Positions 36,073-44,390 of a DNA stretch of 64,000 bases are shown here, one piece after another. The stretch covers positions 1 through 64,000 of the forward strand of contig NZ_JAPEMT010000001.1 in assembly GCF_026342435.1 (NCBI RefSeq), read 5' to 3'. The position numbers and the translations under genes were made by a program. The stretch comes from Streptomyces sp. NBC_00237. GTDB taxonomy: Bacteria > Actinomycetota > Actinomycetes > Streptomycetales > Streptomycetaceae. The stretch's first letter is position 1; every line of letters begins with the position of its first letter. The notes under the pieces were generated by a model. The model saw nothing but the letters and a program-made list of their open reading frames with translations. It was not told where the DNA came from and ran no database searches.

Positions 36073-36297
36073 GTGGCTGCGTCCAAGGAGAAGCACGAGA
36101 CGCGGGCGCTGCTGCGCGCCCACCTGGCCGCCGCCACGAGATATCGGCACCGCACCGGGAACTGCCCCATCTGCCTGCGGCTGCTGCGACTGGCCATCGC
36201 GGAGCAGATCGTCGAGCAGTTCGACGAGGAGGCGGAAGAGGAGGCGGGGGAGAAGAAGAAGGAGAAGGCTCGGGACGAAAGTCCCCCGATCCCGTGA
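36073..36297 (+). CDS. small conserved protein with CxxC motif (DUF6274-like)
   Basis: 74 aa. A basic start (VAASKEKHETRALLRAHLAA) is followed by HRTGNCPICLRLLRLA, a Cys-x2-Cys next to a His that could bind zinc, and then an acidic/basic charged tail (EEEAEEEAGEKKKEK pattern). The GTG at 36073 has GGAGGT six bases upstream, strong evidence that it is translated. I recall similar small Streptomyces proteins annotated as DUF6274; that identification is tentative. It lies between tRNA-Asp and the convergent bldC gene. Function unknown, possibly nucleic-acid binding. Confidence 0.65.
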   Translation: MAASKEKHETRALLRAHLAAATRYRHRTGNCPICLRLLRLAIAEQIVEQFDEEAEEEAGEKKKEKARDESPPIP

Positions 36298-36961
36298 CCA
36301 TCGCCTCGCGATCCGGCATCCGTTCCGGTGGCAAGCTCAGTTGTGAGAAGCGTGATGACATGTGACGGGTGTCACGCGAAGGGTTTGTGGAACGGGTGCG
36401 CTTATCCCCTCCCTACAACGTGCCAATTTAATATGTGCAATTGCACCAACCCTCAGGAGCCCTTCCGGCCTCCTCCGCGGACCACCTCCGAGCCCTCCCC
36501 AGGTCACGGCCGCGACGAGGCCGCCGGACCTCCGGAGCGAGGCACGCCGCCACAGCGCGGACGGAGCCCCCGGACCGCCGGTAACCCGCCCCGTCGGCCA
36601 CAGGGGGCACACAGGCCCCCGAGGGGCCGCCTGACGCCCCTGCGAGCACCGATCGCGAGGGGCCCCGGGCCGCAGCCGCGCACGACGCCGGGGACACGGG
36701 CCGCACACGACGGCCGGGGCACAAAAAAATCGCGCCGGACTCGGCGGAGTCCGACGCGATCAATGGCACGGCACCCGTTGGGGCGGGCGCATGCCGAGCG
36801 GTACATGGGCGGGCGGACGGCCCGAGTTGGGGGACCCGGGTCCGAATTACCCTGATATTGCGGGGTGTTGCCCTGTATTGCCGTTACTGCGGGTAAAGCT
36901 GTGAATCGACACTGTGACTCGATAACGCAGGTGAAGCGGTAATGCGAGGTAATACGAAGCG
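36298..36961. other. intergenic between convergent genes; long bldC 3' region
   Basis: No supported gene in these 664 bases. The main feature is the bldC terminator at 36723-36760. The part between bldC and the terminator (about 200 bases) is less GC-rich than average (for example 36845-36960). The part near 36360-36450 is also AT-richer (TTTAATATGTGCAATTGCACC with a TGCAATTGCA palindrome at 36435-36444). It could hold a small RNA or promoter; nothing firmer can be said. Confidence 0.45.
36723..36760 (-). terminator. intrinsic terminator downstream of bldC
   Basis: On the minus strand the stem ATCGCGTCGGACTC / GAGTCCGGCGCGAT (one internal mismatch, four-base loop) is followed by seven Ts. 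This is a textbook U-tract terminator, uncommon in this genome. It sits about 200 bases past the bldC stop, implying a long 3' untranslated region. Confidence 0.88.
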
Positions 36962-37168
36962 TCAGGCCTCGCTGCGCTGCTGCGGAATGCCCGCAAGCAG
37001 TGCGCGGACCTCGGCCTCGCGGTAGCGCCTGTGCCCACCCAGCGTGCGGATGGACGTGAGCTTGCCTGCCTTGGCCCAGCGGGTCACCGTCTTCGGGTCC
37101 ACGCGGAACATCGTGGCGACCTCAGCCGGGGTCAGCAGCGGCTCGGCGTCAGGGGTGCGAGCGGTCAT
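36962..37168 (-). CDS. bldC: BldC, MerR-like developmental DNA-binding protein
   Basis: 68 aa, the full size of BldC, consisting essentially of one winged-HTH. The helix-turn-helix is LLTPAEVATMFRVDPKTVTR and the wing region is SIRTLGGHRRYREAEVRALL. Family knowledge: BldC binds direct repeats head-to-tail as cooperative oligomers and holds back the switch to sporulation, keeping vegetative growth and antibiotic genes properly timed. The ATG at 37168 follows GGAGG on the minus strand (CGAGGAGGCCGCTC). It has a 545-bp upstream region with BldD-like half-sites and a strong terminator downstream, so it is a monocistronic unit. Confidence 0.96.
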   Translation of the reverse strand: MTARTPDAEPLLTPAEVATMFRVDPKTVTRWAKAGKLTSIRTLGGHRRYREAEVRALLAGIPQQRSEA

Positions 37169-37713
37169 GAGCGGCCTCCTCGGGAGAACCGAACCTTCAC
37201 GGTTCTTTCCTCTAAATTCTGCACCTTGACCCGCGTTGCCCGAAATGGCGGACGCGGGCCGAGTCGGTTATAGGACGAACGGCTTGTCCTCGGCACTACA
37301 ACTACACCATCCGTCCAGCCGTGTGGGCCAAACCGACGGAATTGCCCTCTGAGGTGTTCATCAGCGACGGAAGCCGATGGACCATGCCATAGCGGACAGT
37401 TACGTCACAGTGACGATCAGTCACAGAGCAATCGGGAGTCGTCAGACCCCCCATAGCGAGCAATACCGAGCATTCCGCCCTTAGTTGGACGGAAGGAGCC
37501 CTCCCCGGACTCCTTGTCCTATTTTGACACGAGGGCGGGGGATGGGCGCAAGGGGCAGATAAGTGCCGTCCGTCACGCTTGACACAAAAGCCCGGATCAG
37601 GACGTAGGTCCCGACCCAACCACCCCTCTGCCCTCACATGTCTCACGCACCACATCACGGTGTGGTTCAGATAAAGCTCAGGTTTTGCTCAAATCGTGTG
37701 CGGTATTCAGCAT
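37169..37713. other. bldC upstream regulatory region
   Basis: 545 bases without a gene, noticeably less GC-rich than the flanks (for example 37195-37240, 37370-37450, 37660-37710), as expected of a developmental promoter region. It contains a cluster of GTNAC half-sites at 37398-37426 described separately. It lies upstream of bldC and downstream of the hypothetical gene ending at 37714 on the same strand. Confidence 0.55.
37398..37426. promoter_or_regulatory. candidate BldD binding sites upstream of bldC
   Basis: The sequence reads AGTTAC-GTCACAGTGAC-GATCA-GTCACAG. It holds the inverted pair AGTGAC (37409-37414) / GTCAC (37420-37424) spaced by five, and AGTTAC (37398-37403) facing GTGAC. This fits the published BldD pattern AGTNAC(N)GTNACT in half-site sequence. 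bldC is listed among BldD targets in the literature as I recall. The distance to the bldC start is about 230 bp. Confidence 0.5.
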
Positions 37714-38583
37714 TCAGTTGGCGAACTGCCGGTACCGGACCGCCCTCCAGCGCTCCGCGAGCCGCTCGTACGCCGCCGCCGCGCCGTCCGCGTCACCCGC
37801 CCGCAGCGCGCCGATCCCCTCGGCCACGTCCGCCGCCGACCGGTCCTCCGCGAGGTGCGCCTCGTCGAGGACGTGGGTGAGACCCCCGTAGTCCAGTTCG
37901 ACGAGGGAACGCGGATGGAACTCCTCCAGCCACCGCCCCACGTCCACCAGACCGGTCACGAGCGGACCCTCCTCGCCGCCGCGCCCGCCCTGCCCCGCCC
38001 CCTCGTGCTGCCGCAGCGTCCGCAGGCCGCGCGCCACCCGGCGCCGGGCCTGCACCATCGGCGTCCGGTAGCGCAGCAGCGCCGCCTCCCCGCCGTCCGC
38101 CTTCGTGAACTCCCGCTCCTCGTCCCCGAAGAGCACGAACCACCGCACCGGCACGTGCCACACCGAGGTCCTGATCCACGGGCGGGCGTCCGGATTCCGC
38201 TCCCGCCAGCGCGCGTAGTCCGCGCTCGCCTGCCGTCGTACGAGAGGAGGCAGTACGGCGTCCAGGAGCGCGGCCGGGTAGTGCTCGGGCAGCTCCTCCA
38301 GGGCCTGCCAGCCGCGCAGCCGGGTCCGCCACGGGCAGACCACCACGACCCCGTCGGTCTCGGCCACGTACGCGTCGCCGCTCTCGTGGACCGGCACGGC
38401 GACGGGCGGGGTGGGCAGCAAGTCGGCGAGCGCGGAGCGGAGTTCGTCCTGCCCGGTGGGCAGGGCGGGGCGACGCGCGTAGCGGGCCCAGTGGGTGCGC
38501 TCCGGTTCGGGGAAGGCCGCCAGCGGTTCGTACACCCGCAAGGACGACACGTACGGGACGATCACCGAAGACGCCAGGGGCAC
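37714..38583 (-). CDS. conserved Streptomyces hypothetical protein
   Basis: 289 aa, soluble, no signal or membrane segment. I recognise no domain. The N-terminal half is Pro/aromatic-rich (VYEPLAAFPEPERTHWARYA) with a beta-rich segment (AYVAETDGVVVVCPWRTRL). The middle has WHVPVRWFVLFGDEEREF. The C-terminal half is helical and Arg-rich and ends DGAAAAYERLAERWRAVRYR. The GTG at 38583 has GAGGAG five bases upstream. It is divergently placed from vdh with a 194-bp gap and runs toward bldC. Conservation of the bldC-this gene-vdh order in Streptomyces is recollection, not shown here. Confidence 0.75.
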   Translation of the reverse strand: MPLASSVIVPYVSSLRVYEPLAAFPEPERTHWARYARRPALPTGQDELRSALADLLPTPPVAVPVHESGDAYVAETDGVVVVCPWRTRLRGWQALEELPEHYPAALLDAVLPPLVRRQASADYARWRERNPDARPWIRTSVWHVPVRWFVLFGDEEREFTKADGGEAALLRYRTPMVQARRRVARGLRTLRQHEGAGQGGRGGEEGPLVTGLVDVGRWLEEFHPRSLVELDYGGLTHVLDEAHLAEDRSAADVAEGIGALRAGDADGAAAAYERLAERWRAVRYRQFAN

Positions 38584-38777
38584 GCCTGCTCCTCACCTAC
38601 GGCCGCCGTGACGGCACGACTGCGGACCGGAAGCAAATCGTCCCACGGGGGTAGTCGGAAAGGGGGTGATCTCGGGCACTGGCCCCTGCGACAGGGGCTT
38701 CAGGCCCTACTCTCGTGCCCATCGGCCCTCTCCACCCGCAAGAGGGCTTCACCGCCTCGTACTTGGGAGTCACCACA

Positions 38778-39863
38778 GTGACCGCATCTTCCGACGGCGT
38801 CCTGCACACCCTGTTCCGTTCGGAGCAGGGAGGCCACGAGCACGTCGTGCTGTGCCAGGACCGCGCCTCCGGCCTCAAGGCCGTCATCGCCCTGCACAAC
38901 ACGGACCTCGGTCCTGGCCTCGGCGGCACGCGCTTCTATCCGTACGAGAGCGAGGAGGCGGCCGTCGCGGACGCACTCAACCTCTCGCGCGGTATGTCGT
39001 ACAAGAACGCCCTCGCCGGACTCGACCACGGCGGCGGCAAGGCCGTGATCATCGGTGACCCGGAGCAGATCAAGACGGAGGAGCTGCTCCTCGCGTACGG
39101 CCGGTTCGTGGCTTCGCTGGGTGGCCGTTACGTGACGGCGTGCGACGTCGGCACGTACGTCGCCGACATGGACGTCGTGGCGCGCGAGTGCCGCTGGACG
39201 ACCGGGCGCTCGCCGGAGAACGGCGGCGCGGGCGACTCCTCCGTGCTCACCGCGTACGGCGTCTTCCAGGGCATGCGCGCCTCGGCCCAGCACCTGTGGG
39301 GCGACCCCACGCTGCGCGGCCGCAAGGTCGGCGTCGCCGGGGTCGGCAAGGTGGGGCACTACCTGGTGGAGCACCTGCTGGAGGACGGCGCCCAGGTCGT
39401 GATCACCGACGTACGGGAGGAGTCCCTGCGGCGGGTGACCGACAAGCACCCCGAGGTGAGCGTGGTCGCCGACACCGAGGCGCTGATCCGGGTCGAGGGC
39501 CTCGACATCTACGCGCCCTGCGCGCTGGGCGGTGCGCTGAACGACGCGAGCGTGCCGGTGCTGACCGCGTCGGTCGTGTGCGGCGCGGCCAACAACCAGC
39601 TCGCGCACCCGGGGGTCGAGAAGGACCTCCAGGACCGGGGGATCCTGTACGCGCCCGACTACGTGGTGAACGCGGGCGGGGTCATCCAGGTCGCCGACGA
39701 GCTGCACGGCTTCGACTTCGACCGGTGCAAGAAGAAGGCCGCGAAGATCTTCGACACCACGCTGCAAATCTTCGCACGAGCAAAGGAAGAGGGTGTTCCT
39801 CCGGCCGCGGCGGCCGACCGGATCGCCGAGGCACGGATGGCCGAGGCGCGCGCCCGACGCTGA
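38778..39863 (+). CDS. vdh: valine/leucine dehydrogenase (Glu/Leu/Phe/Val dehydrogenase)
   Basis: 361 aa. NAD-dependent oxidative deamination of branched-chain amino acids to 2-keto acids, feeding acyl-CoA precursors for fatty acids and polyketides. The active-site region is readable: [14 protein letters not shown] (substrate loop), [19 protein letters not shown] with the catalytic and substrate lysines, and the NAD-binding Rossmann [18 protein letters not shown]. The GTG at 38778 has GGGAG eight bases upstream; in-frame codons upstream lack a ribosome site. The C-terminus is a short helical Ala/Arg tail. It is followed 287 bp downstream by the DUF3073 gene. Confidence 0.93.
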   Translation: MTASSDGVLHTLFRSEQGGHEHVVLCQDRASGLKAVIALHNTDLGPGLGGTRFYPYESEEAAVADALNLSRGMSYKNALAGLDHGGGKAVIIGDPEQIKTEELLLAYGRFVASLGGRYVTACDVGTYVADMDVVARECRWTTGRSPENGGAGDSSVLTAYGVFQGMRASAQHLWGDPTLRGRKVGVAGVGKVGHYLVEHLLEDGAQVVITDVREESLRRVTDKHPEVSVVADTEALIRVEGLDIYAPCALGGALNDASVPVLTASVVCGAANNQLAHPGVEKDLQDRGILYAPDYVVNAGGVIQVADELHGFDFDRCKKKAAKIFDTTLQIFARAKEEGVPPAAAADRIAEARMAEARARR

Positions 39864-40150
39864 CTCGCGGGCCCGGCTCGCCGTCGGGAGGGGGCGGGGG
39901 GAGACATCGCTCACCCCCCTCGGCGGGTCGGGCGTCAGGAAGGGGCTAAAATCGCGGTTGACCAGCGGGGACGGGGCTCCTCGCCGGCGGTGCTTCGAGG
40001 TGTCTCCTGCGGGCGGCGTACCGTATGGCCAAAGAAGCAGGTACCGTTGAAGTCCTGCGGACCGGTCTCTTCACGGAGAGCCCGTTCCCAACCATGAACG
40101 CGTGTCAAGACTCTGGGGCCGTCGAGCCCCGTCACCGAGGGGGTCGAGCC

Positions 40151-40399
40151 ATGGGGCGCGGCCGGGCAAAGGCCAAGCAGACGAAGGTCGCCCGCCAGCT
40201 GAAGTACAGCAGCGGCGGGACTGACCTCTCGCGTCTGGCCAATGAGCTGGGCGCTTCGACTTCGCAACAGCCGCCGAATGGCGAGCCGTTCGAGGACGAT
40301 GACGAGGAAGACGACCCGTACGCACAGTACGCGTCGCAGTACAACGACGATGACGACGACGATGAGTCGGGTCCTTCGTCGCAGCGCCGGGGCGCTTGA
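40151..40399 (+). CDS. DUF3073 family protein
   Basis: 82 aa. A basic start (GRGRAKAKQTKVARQLKYSS) is followed by DLSRLANELG and an acidic tail with runs of Asp/Glu (EDDDEEDDPYAQ, then NDDDDDDE) typical of the actinobacterial DUF3073 family. The ATG at 40151 follows GAGGGGG at normal spacing. A long leader of about 150 bases precedes it (39990-40150). It may be a nucleic-acid-associated or ribosome-associated protein given the basic/acidic halves, but no function is established. Convergent with purM. Confidence 0.87.
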   Translation: MGRGRAKAKQTKVARQLKYSSGGTDLSRLANELGASTSQQPPNGEPFEDDDEEDDPYAQYASQYNDDDDDDESGPSSQRRGA

Positions 40400-40500
40400 C
40401 GCTTCGGTTCTGGTGCGTTCAGTTCGGTTCAGTTGGGTTCTGGCAGTTCTGGCGTTCGTACACCTCGAACATTTTCATAAGGTCTGAGCAGTTCCACCGG

Positions 40501-40531
40501 ACCCGGTCCTGGGCTTTCGCCCCGGGCCGGG
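40501..40531 (+). terminator. terminator-like hairpin after the DUF3073 gene
   Basis: Stem ACCCGG..GGGC / GCCC..CCGGGT with small internal mismatches and a TTTC loop, about 100 bases past the stop. Orientation assigned by position. Confidence 0.55.
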
Positions 40532-40568
40532 TTCTGTGCGTCCCGGGGCGTGCGCGGTGGGGTGCGGT

Positions 40569-40595
40569 GCCCGGCCAGGTGGGACATGGCCGGGC
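40569..40595 (-). terminator. hairpin just downstream of purM
   Basis: Perfect 9-bp stem GCCCGGCCA / TGGCCGGGC with a nine-base loop, 9 bases beyond the purM stop on the minus strand; likely ends purF-purM transcription. Confidence 0.6.
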
Positions 40596-40604
40596 TTCCG
40601 TGTC

Positions 40605-41699
40605 CTACTTCGCGTAGTCGCCGGTGAGCTCGGCGCCGTCGCGGTGCTCGCCACGGACCAGGATCTCGCCCGCGACCCACGACTCGACGCCCCGGTCCCC
40701 CAGCGTGGCCAGAGCGACCTCGACCGACTCCTGGGGAACGACGGCGATCATGCCGACGCCCATGTTGAGGGTCTTCTCCAGCTCCAGGCGCTCGACCTTG
40801 CCCGCCTGGCCGACGACGTCGAAGACGGCGCCGGGGGTCCAGGTGGAGCGGTCGACCGTGGCGTGCAGGTGGTCCGGGATGACCCGGGCCAGGTTGTTGG
40901 CCAGGCCGCCGCCCGTGACGTGGCTGAACGCGTGGACCTCGGCGGTGCGGGTGAGGGCCAGGCAGTCCAGTGAGTAGATCTTGGTCGGCTCCAGGAGTTC
41001 CTCGCCGAGGGTGCGGCCGAATTCGGCCACCTCGCGGTCGAGGGACCAGCCGGCGCGGTCGAAGACGACGTGACGCACGAGCGAGTACCCGTTGGAGTGA
41101 AGACCGGAGGAGGCCATCGCGATCACCGCGTCGCCCTCCCGGATCCGGTCCGCACCGAGCAACTGGTCGTACTCCACGACGCCGGTGCCCGCGCCCGCCA
41201 CGTCGAAGTCGTCCGGGCCGAGCAGGCCCGGGTGCTCGGCCGTCTCGCCGCCGACCAGGGCGCAGCCCGCGAGGACGCAGCCTTCGGCGATGCCCTTCAC
41301 GATGGCGGCGACACGCTCGGGATGCACCTTGCCGACGCAGATGTAGTCGGTCATGAACAACGGTTCGGCACCGCAGACGACGAGGTCGTCGACGACCATG
41401 CCGACGAGGTCGTGGCCGATGGTGTCGTACACGCCCATCTGCCGGGCGAGGTCGACCTTCGTGCCGACGCCGTCGGTCGCGGAGGCGAGCAGCGGACGCT
41501 CGTAGCGCTTGAGGGCGGAGGCGTCGAAGAGACCGGCGAAACCGCCGAGGCCACCGAGGGTCTCGGGGCGCTTCGTCTTCTTCACCCACTCCTTCATCAG
41601 CTCTACGGCACGGTCGCCGGCTTCGATGTCGACGCCCGCGGCCGCGTAGCTGGCACCGGTGCCCGTCTGCGGAGCAGACCCAGAAGACTCAGTAGGCAT
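40605..41699 (-). CDS. purM: phosphoribosylformylglycinamidine cyclo-ligase
   Basis: 364 aa. Fifth step of IMP synthesis: ATP-dependent ring closure of FGAM to AIR. PurM motifs are YAAAGVDIEAGDRAVELMK at the start, GLGGFAGLF, LASATDGVGTKVDLARQMG, VVDDLVVCGAEPLFMTDYI (metal/ATP site) and GGETAEHPGL. Near the C-terminus, HVTGGGLANNLARVIP matches the family. It follows purF by 45 bp on the same strand, forming a purF-purM operon ended by a hairpin at 40569-40595. ATG start at 41699. Confidence 0.96.
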   Translation of the reverse strand: MPTESSGSAPQTGTGASYAAAGVDIEAGDRAVELMKEWVKKTKRPETLGGLGGFAGLFDASALKRYERPLLASATDGVGTKVDLARQMGVYDTIGHDLVGMVVDDLVVCGAEPLFMTDYICVGKVHPERVAAIVKGIAEGCVLAGCALVGGETAEHPGLLGPDDFDVAGAGTGVVEYDQLLGADRIREGDAVIAMASSGLHSNGYSLVRHVVFDRAGWSLDREVAEFGRTLGEELLEPTKIYSLDCLALTRTAEVHAFSHVTGGGLANNLARVIPDHLHATVDRSTWTPGAVFDVVGQAGKVERLELEKTLNMGVGMIAVVPQESVEVALATLGDRGVESWVAGEILVRGEHRDGAELTGDYAK

Positions 41700-41744
41700 G
41701 AGGGTGAGAACTTTCGTGTCGTACAGCAGGGTCAGACGGGCGAG

Positions 41745-43271
41745 CTACGGGCGACGGAGCGCGTCGGCGGCGGCCGTGTTGGCCGGTCCCGCCGCGAGTT
41801 CGGTCTCCAGTAGCTGCTTGCCGAGGAGCTCCGGGTCGGGGAGTTCCATGGGGTACTCGCCGTCGAAGCAGGCACGGCAGAGGTTCGGCTTGTCGATCGT
41901 CGTGGACTCGATCATGCCGTCGATGGAGATGTACGAGAGGGAGTCGGCGCCCAGCGAGGTGCCGATCTCCTCGATGGTCATGCCGTTGGCGATCAGCTCG
42001 GCGCGGGTCGCGAAGTCGATGCCGAAGAAGCACGGCCACTTCACGGGCGGCGAGGAGATGCGGATGTGGATCTCCGCCGCGCCCGCCTCGCGGAGCATTT
42101 TCACCAAGGCGCGCTGGGTGTTGCCTCGGACGATCGAGTCGTCGACCACGACCAGGCGCTTGCCCTTGATGACTTCCTTGAGCGGGTTGAGCTTCAGACG
42201 GATGCCGAGCTGGCGGATCGTCTGGGACGGCTGGATGAAGGTCCGGCCGACGTAGGCGTTCTTGACGAGACCTGAGCCGTACGGAATCCCGCTGGCTTCG
42301 GCGTAACCGATCGCGGCGGGGGTGCCCGATTCGGGTGTCGCTATGACGAGATCGGCCTCGGCAGGGGCTTCCTTGGCCAGTTTGCGTCCCATCTCGACCC
42401 GGCTGAGATAGACGTTGCGGCCCGCGATGTCGGTGTCGGGGCGCGCGAGGTAGACGTACTCGAAGACACAGCCCTTGGGCTTCGCTTCTGCGAATCGGGA
42501 GGTGCGGAGACCGTTCTCGTCGATCGCGATCATCTCGCCCGGCTCGACCTCGCGGACGTACGAAGCGCCGCAGATGTCGAGGGCGGCGGACTCGGAGGCC
42601 ACCACCCAGCCGCGCTCCAGACGGCCCAGCACCAGCGGGCGGATGCCCTGCGGGTCGCGGGCCGCGTACAGCGTTCCCTCGTCCATGAAGACGAGGGAGA
42701 AGGCGCCCTTCACCTTGGGGAGCACCTTTGCGGCGGCCTCCTCCAGCTTCAGGGGCTTGCCGTCGTCGTCGGTCTGGCCCGCGAGGAGGGCTGTGACCAG
42801 GTCGGTGTCGTTGGTGGCCGCCACCTGGGTGGCACGGCCGTTCTCCTTGGGGAGCTCGGCGACCAGTTCGGCGAGCTGCGCCGTATTGACCAGGTTTCCG
42901 TTGTGGCCGAGCGCGATCGAACCGTGCGCGGTGGCACGGAATGTCGGCTGCGCGTTCTCCCACACCGAGGCTCCGGTGGTGGAGTAGCGGGCGTGACCGA
43001 CCGCGATATGGCCCTGGAGGGAGCCGAGAGAGGTTTCGTCGAAGACTTGCGAGACCAGTCCCATGTCCTTGAAGACGAGGATCTGGGACCCGTTGCTTAC
43101 TGCGATACCGGCGGACTCTTGTCCACGGTGTTGCAGTGCATACAGTCCGAAATAGGTGAGCTTGGCGACCTCTTCGCCGGGAGCCCAGACACCGAAGACG
43201 CCGCAAGCGTCCTGGGGGCCTTTCTCACCGGGGAGCAGGTCGTGGTTGAGTCGTCCATCACCACGAGGCAC
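41745..43271 (-). CDS. purF: amidophosphoribosyltransferase
   Basis: 508 aa. First committed step of purine synthesis: PRPP plus glutamine to phosphoribosylamine. The N-terminal propeptide (22 residues) ends before the catalytic Cys23 (CGVFGVWAPGEEVAK), so the enzyme is probably self-processed. Class II glutaminase features follow (HRGQESAGIAVS, GHNGNLVNT). The PRPP-binding site is LVVVDDSIVRGNTQRAL. Cysteines placed for a 4Fe-4S cluster, as in the Bacillus type, occur in KGCVFEYVY, KWPCFFGID and LCRACFDGEYP. The GTG at 43271 is used because the family propeptide starts there. It leads the purF-purM operon. Confidence 0.96.
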   Translation of the reverse strand: MPRGDGRLNHDLLPGEKGPQDACGVFGVWAPGEEVAKLTYFGLYALQHRGQESAGIAVSNGSQILVFKDMGLVSQVFDETSLGSLQGHIAVGHARYSTTGASVWENAQPTFRATAHGSIALGHNGNLVNTAQLAELVAELPKENGRATQVAATNDTDLVTALLAGQTDDDGKPLKLEEAAAKVLPKVKGAFSLVFMDEGTLYAARDPQGIRPLVLGRLERGWVVASESAALDICGASYVREVEPGEMIAIDENGLRTSRFAEAKPKGCVFEYVYLARPDTDIAGRNVYLSRVEMGRKLAKEAPAEADLVIATPESGTPAAIGYAEASGIPYGSGLVKNAYVGRTFIQPSQTIRQLGIRLKLNPLKEVIKGKRLVVVDDSIVRGNTQRALVKMLREAGAAEIHIRISSPPVKWPCFFGIDFATRAELIANGMTIEEIGTSLGADSLSYISIDGMIESTTIDKPNLCRACFDGEYPMELPDPELLGKQLLETELAAGPANTAAADALRRP

Positions 43272-43408
43272 GGCACCGAGTGTAGGCGAGATCGACCACT
43301 GGTCCGAATTGGGGATACGAACCGGCCCTGACCCGGGACGAAACGGTCCTGCTGCTGCCCAGGTCAGGGCCTTTCGGGACGGGGCGGAGGGGCCTCTTCC
43401 GGTGACGC

Positions 43409-44329
43409 CTACGGGGTGGCCGTGGCCTCCAGTCCCACACCGGCAGGACCGGTGAGGGAGAGGCTGCGGCCGTCCACGGTGTACGTCGCCTCGCCGGTCA
43501 GCACCTTCAGGAGCTTCTTCTCGACCTCGCCCGCCGCGCCCTGGCACATCATCCGCGTGGTGGCGATGCGGCCGAATGCGAGGGTTCCGTCCTTGGCCTC
43601 GGCCTTCCCGTTGAGCGAGTTGCAACCGGTGCGACCGCGTACCGAACCGTCCTTGCCGAAGGTCAGGTACGCCTTCCCGGCGAGGTCCTGCGGCAGGGTG
43701 GCGGCGGTGCTGTCGCCGCCGCCCACGGTCTTGCGGTCCGCGAACGACGTGACGGTCCACTTGGTCCCGGCGAGCGGGGCCGCCGCCTCCGCCTTGGGGT
43801 TCGACGTCAGCGCGACGGTGTCCCCCTTGGCCGTGGTCAGGGTGAGCCGGTCGCCCTCCACCTTCGCCTTCAGCTGCTCCTTGAACGCCTTGCGCATCGA
43901 CAGCTCGAAGTCCTGTACGTCACAGGCCATTTGAGTGGACATCAGCTTGTCGAGATCGACGGCGTCGCCCTTGACGGAGGCCCTGCCGGTGAAGGAGTTG
44001 CAGCCGTAGTTGCCCTTGACCGCACCCTTGTCGTCGATCTGCACGAAGGTGTTCTTGGGCGCGGTGGCCTTCCGGCCGCCGACCGTGGCGCTCTCCACCG
44101 TCCACTTGACGCCGGTCAGCGCGAGGTCCGTCTGCACGGTGCCCTGCTCGTTGCCCTTTCTGTCGCCGCCCGCCTGGGAACCCGGGGTCGTCTCCGTACC
44201 GCAGGCACTCAGCGCGAGGAGCGCCACGACGGTGACGGGCACCCCCAGCACTTTCAGCGGCGTGCGCATCCGCGGCGTGCTCATTCGCGGCGTGAGCTTC
44301 GGCGTCTTGAGCTTCGGCGTCTTCTGCAT
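43409..44329 (-). CDS. lipoprotein with two META/HslJ domains
   Basis: 306 aa. The N-terminus contains a small repeat (TPKLKTPKLTPRMSTPRMRT), then a lipoprotein signal with lipobox LSAC, Cys43. Two META domains of about 110 residues follow (about 70-180 and 190-300). Each has the core pattern KWTV, then YGCNSFTGRASV or TGCNSLNGKAEA, and a later Cys (MACD, MMCQ) that would form the conserved disulfide. META proteins such as HslJ are envelope proteins linked to heat or antibiotic tolerance, with no known biochemistry. Start ambiguous: ATG at 44329, or the internal ATGs at residues 16 or 21. It lies 137 bp upstream of purF on the same strand. Confidence 0.85.
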   Translation of the reverse strand: MQKTPKLKTPKLTPRMSTPRMRTPLKVLGVPVTVVALLALSACGTETTPGSQAGGDRKGNEQGTVQTDLALTGVKWTVESATVGGRKATAPKNTFVQIDDKGAVKGNYGCNSFTGRASVKGDAVDLDKLMSTQMACDVQDFELSMRKAFKEQLKAKVEGDRLTLTTAKGDTVALTSNPKAEAAAPLAGTKWTVTSFADRKTVGGGDSTAATLPQDLAGKAYLTFGKDGSVRGRTGCNSLNGKAEAKDGTLAFGRIATTRMMCQGAAGEVEKKLLKVLTGEATYTVDGRSLSLTGPAGVGLEATATP

Positions 44330-44390
44330 GCCGCTGTGACGGAACTGGTGGCGGCACCGGTTCCACTTCCCCCGGCACAGGGCTTCCCTT

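Noticed and set aside
37302..37658. 118-residue open frame upstream of bldC
   Set aside because: Third-position GC is low and there is no ribosome site; the block looks like regulatory DNA.
40025..40150. N-terminal extension of the DUF3073 protein
   Set aside because: The in-frame upstream codons lack family similarity and the internal ATG at 40151 has a strong ribosome site.
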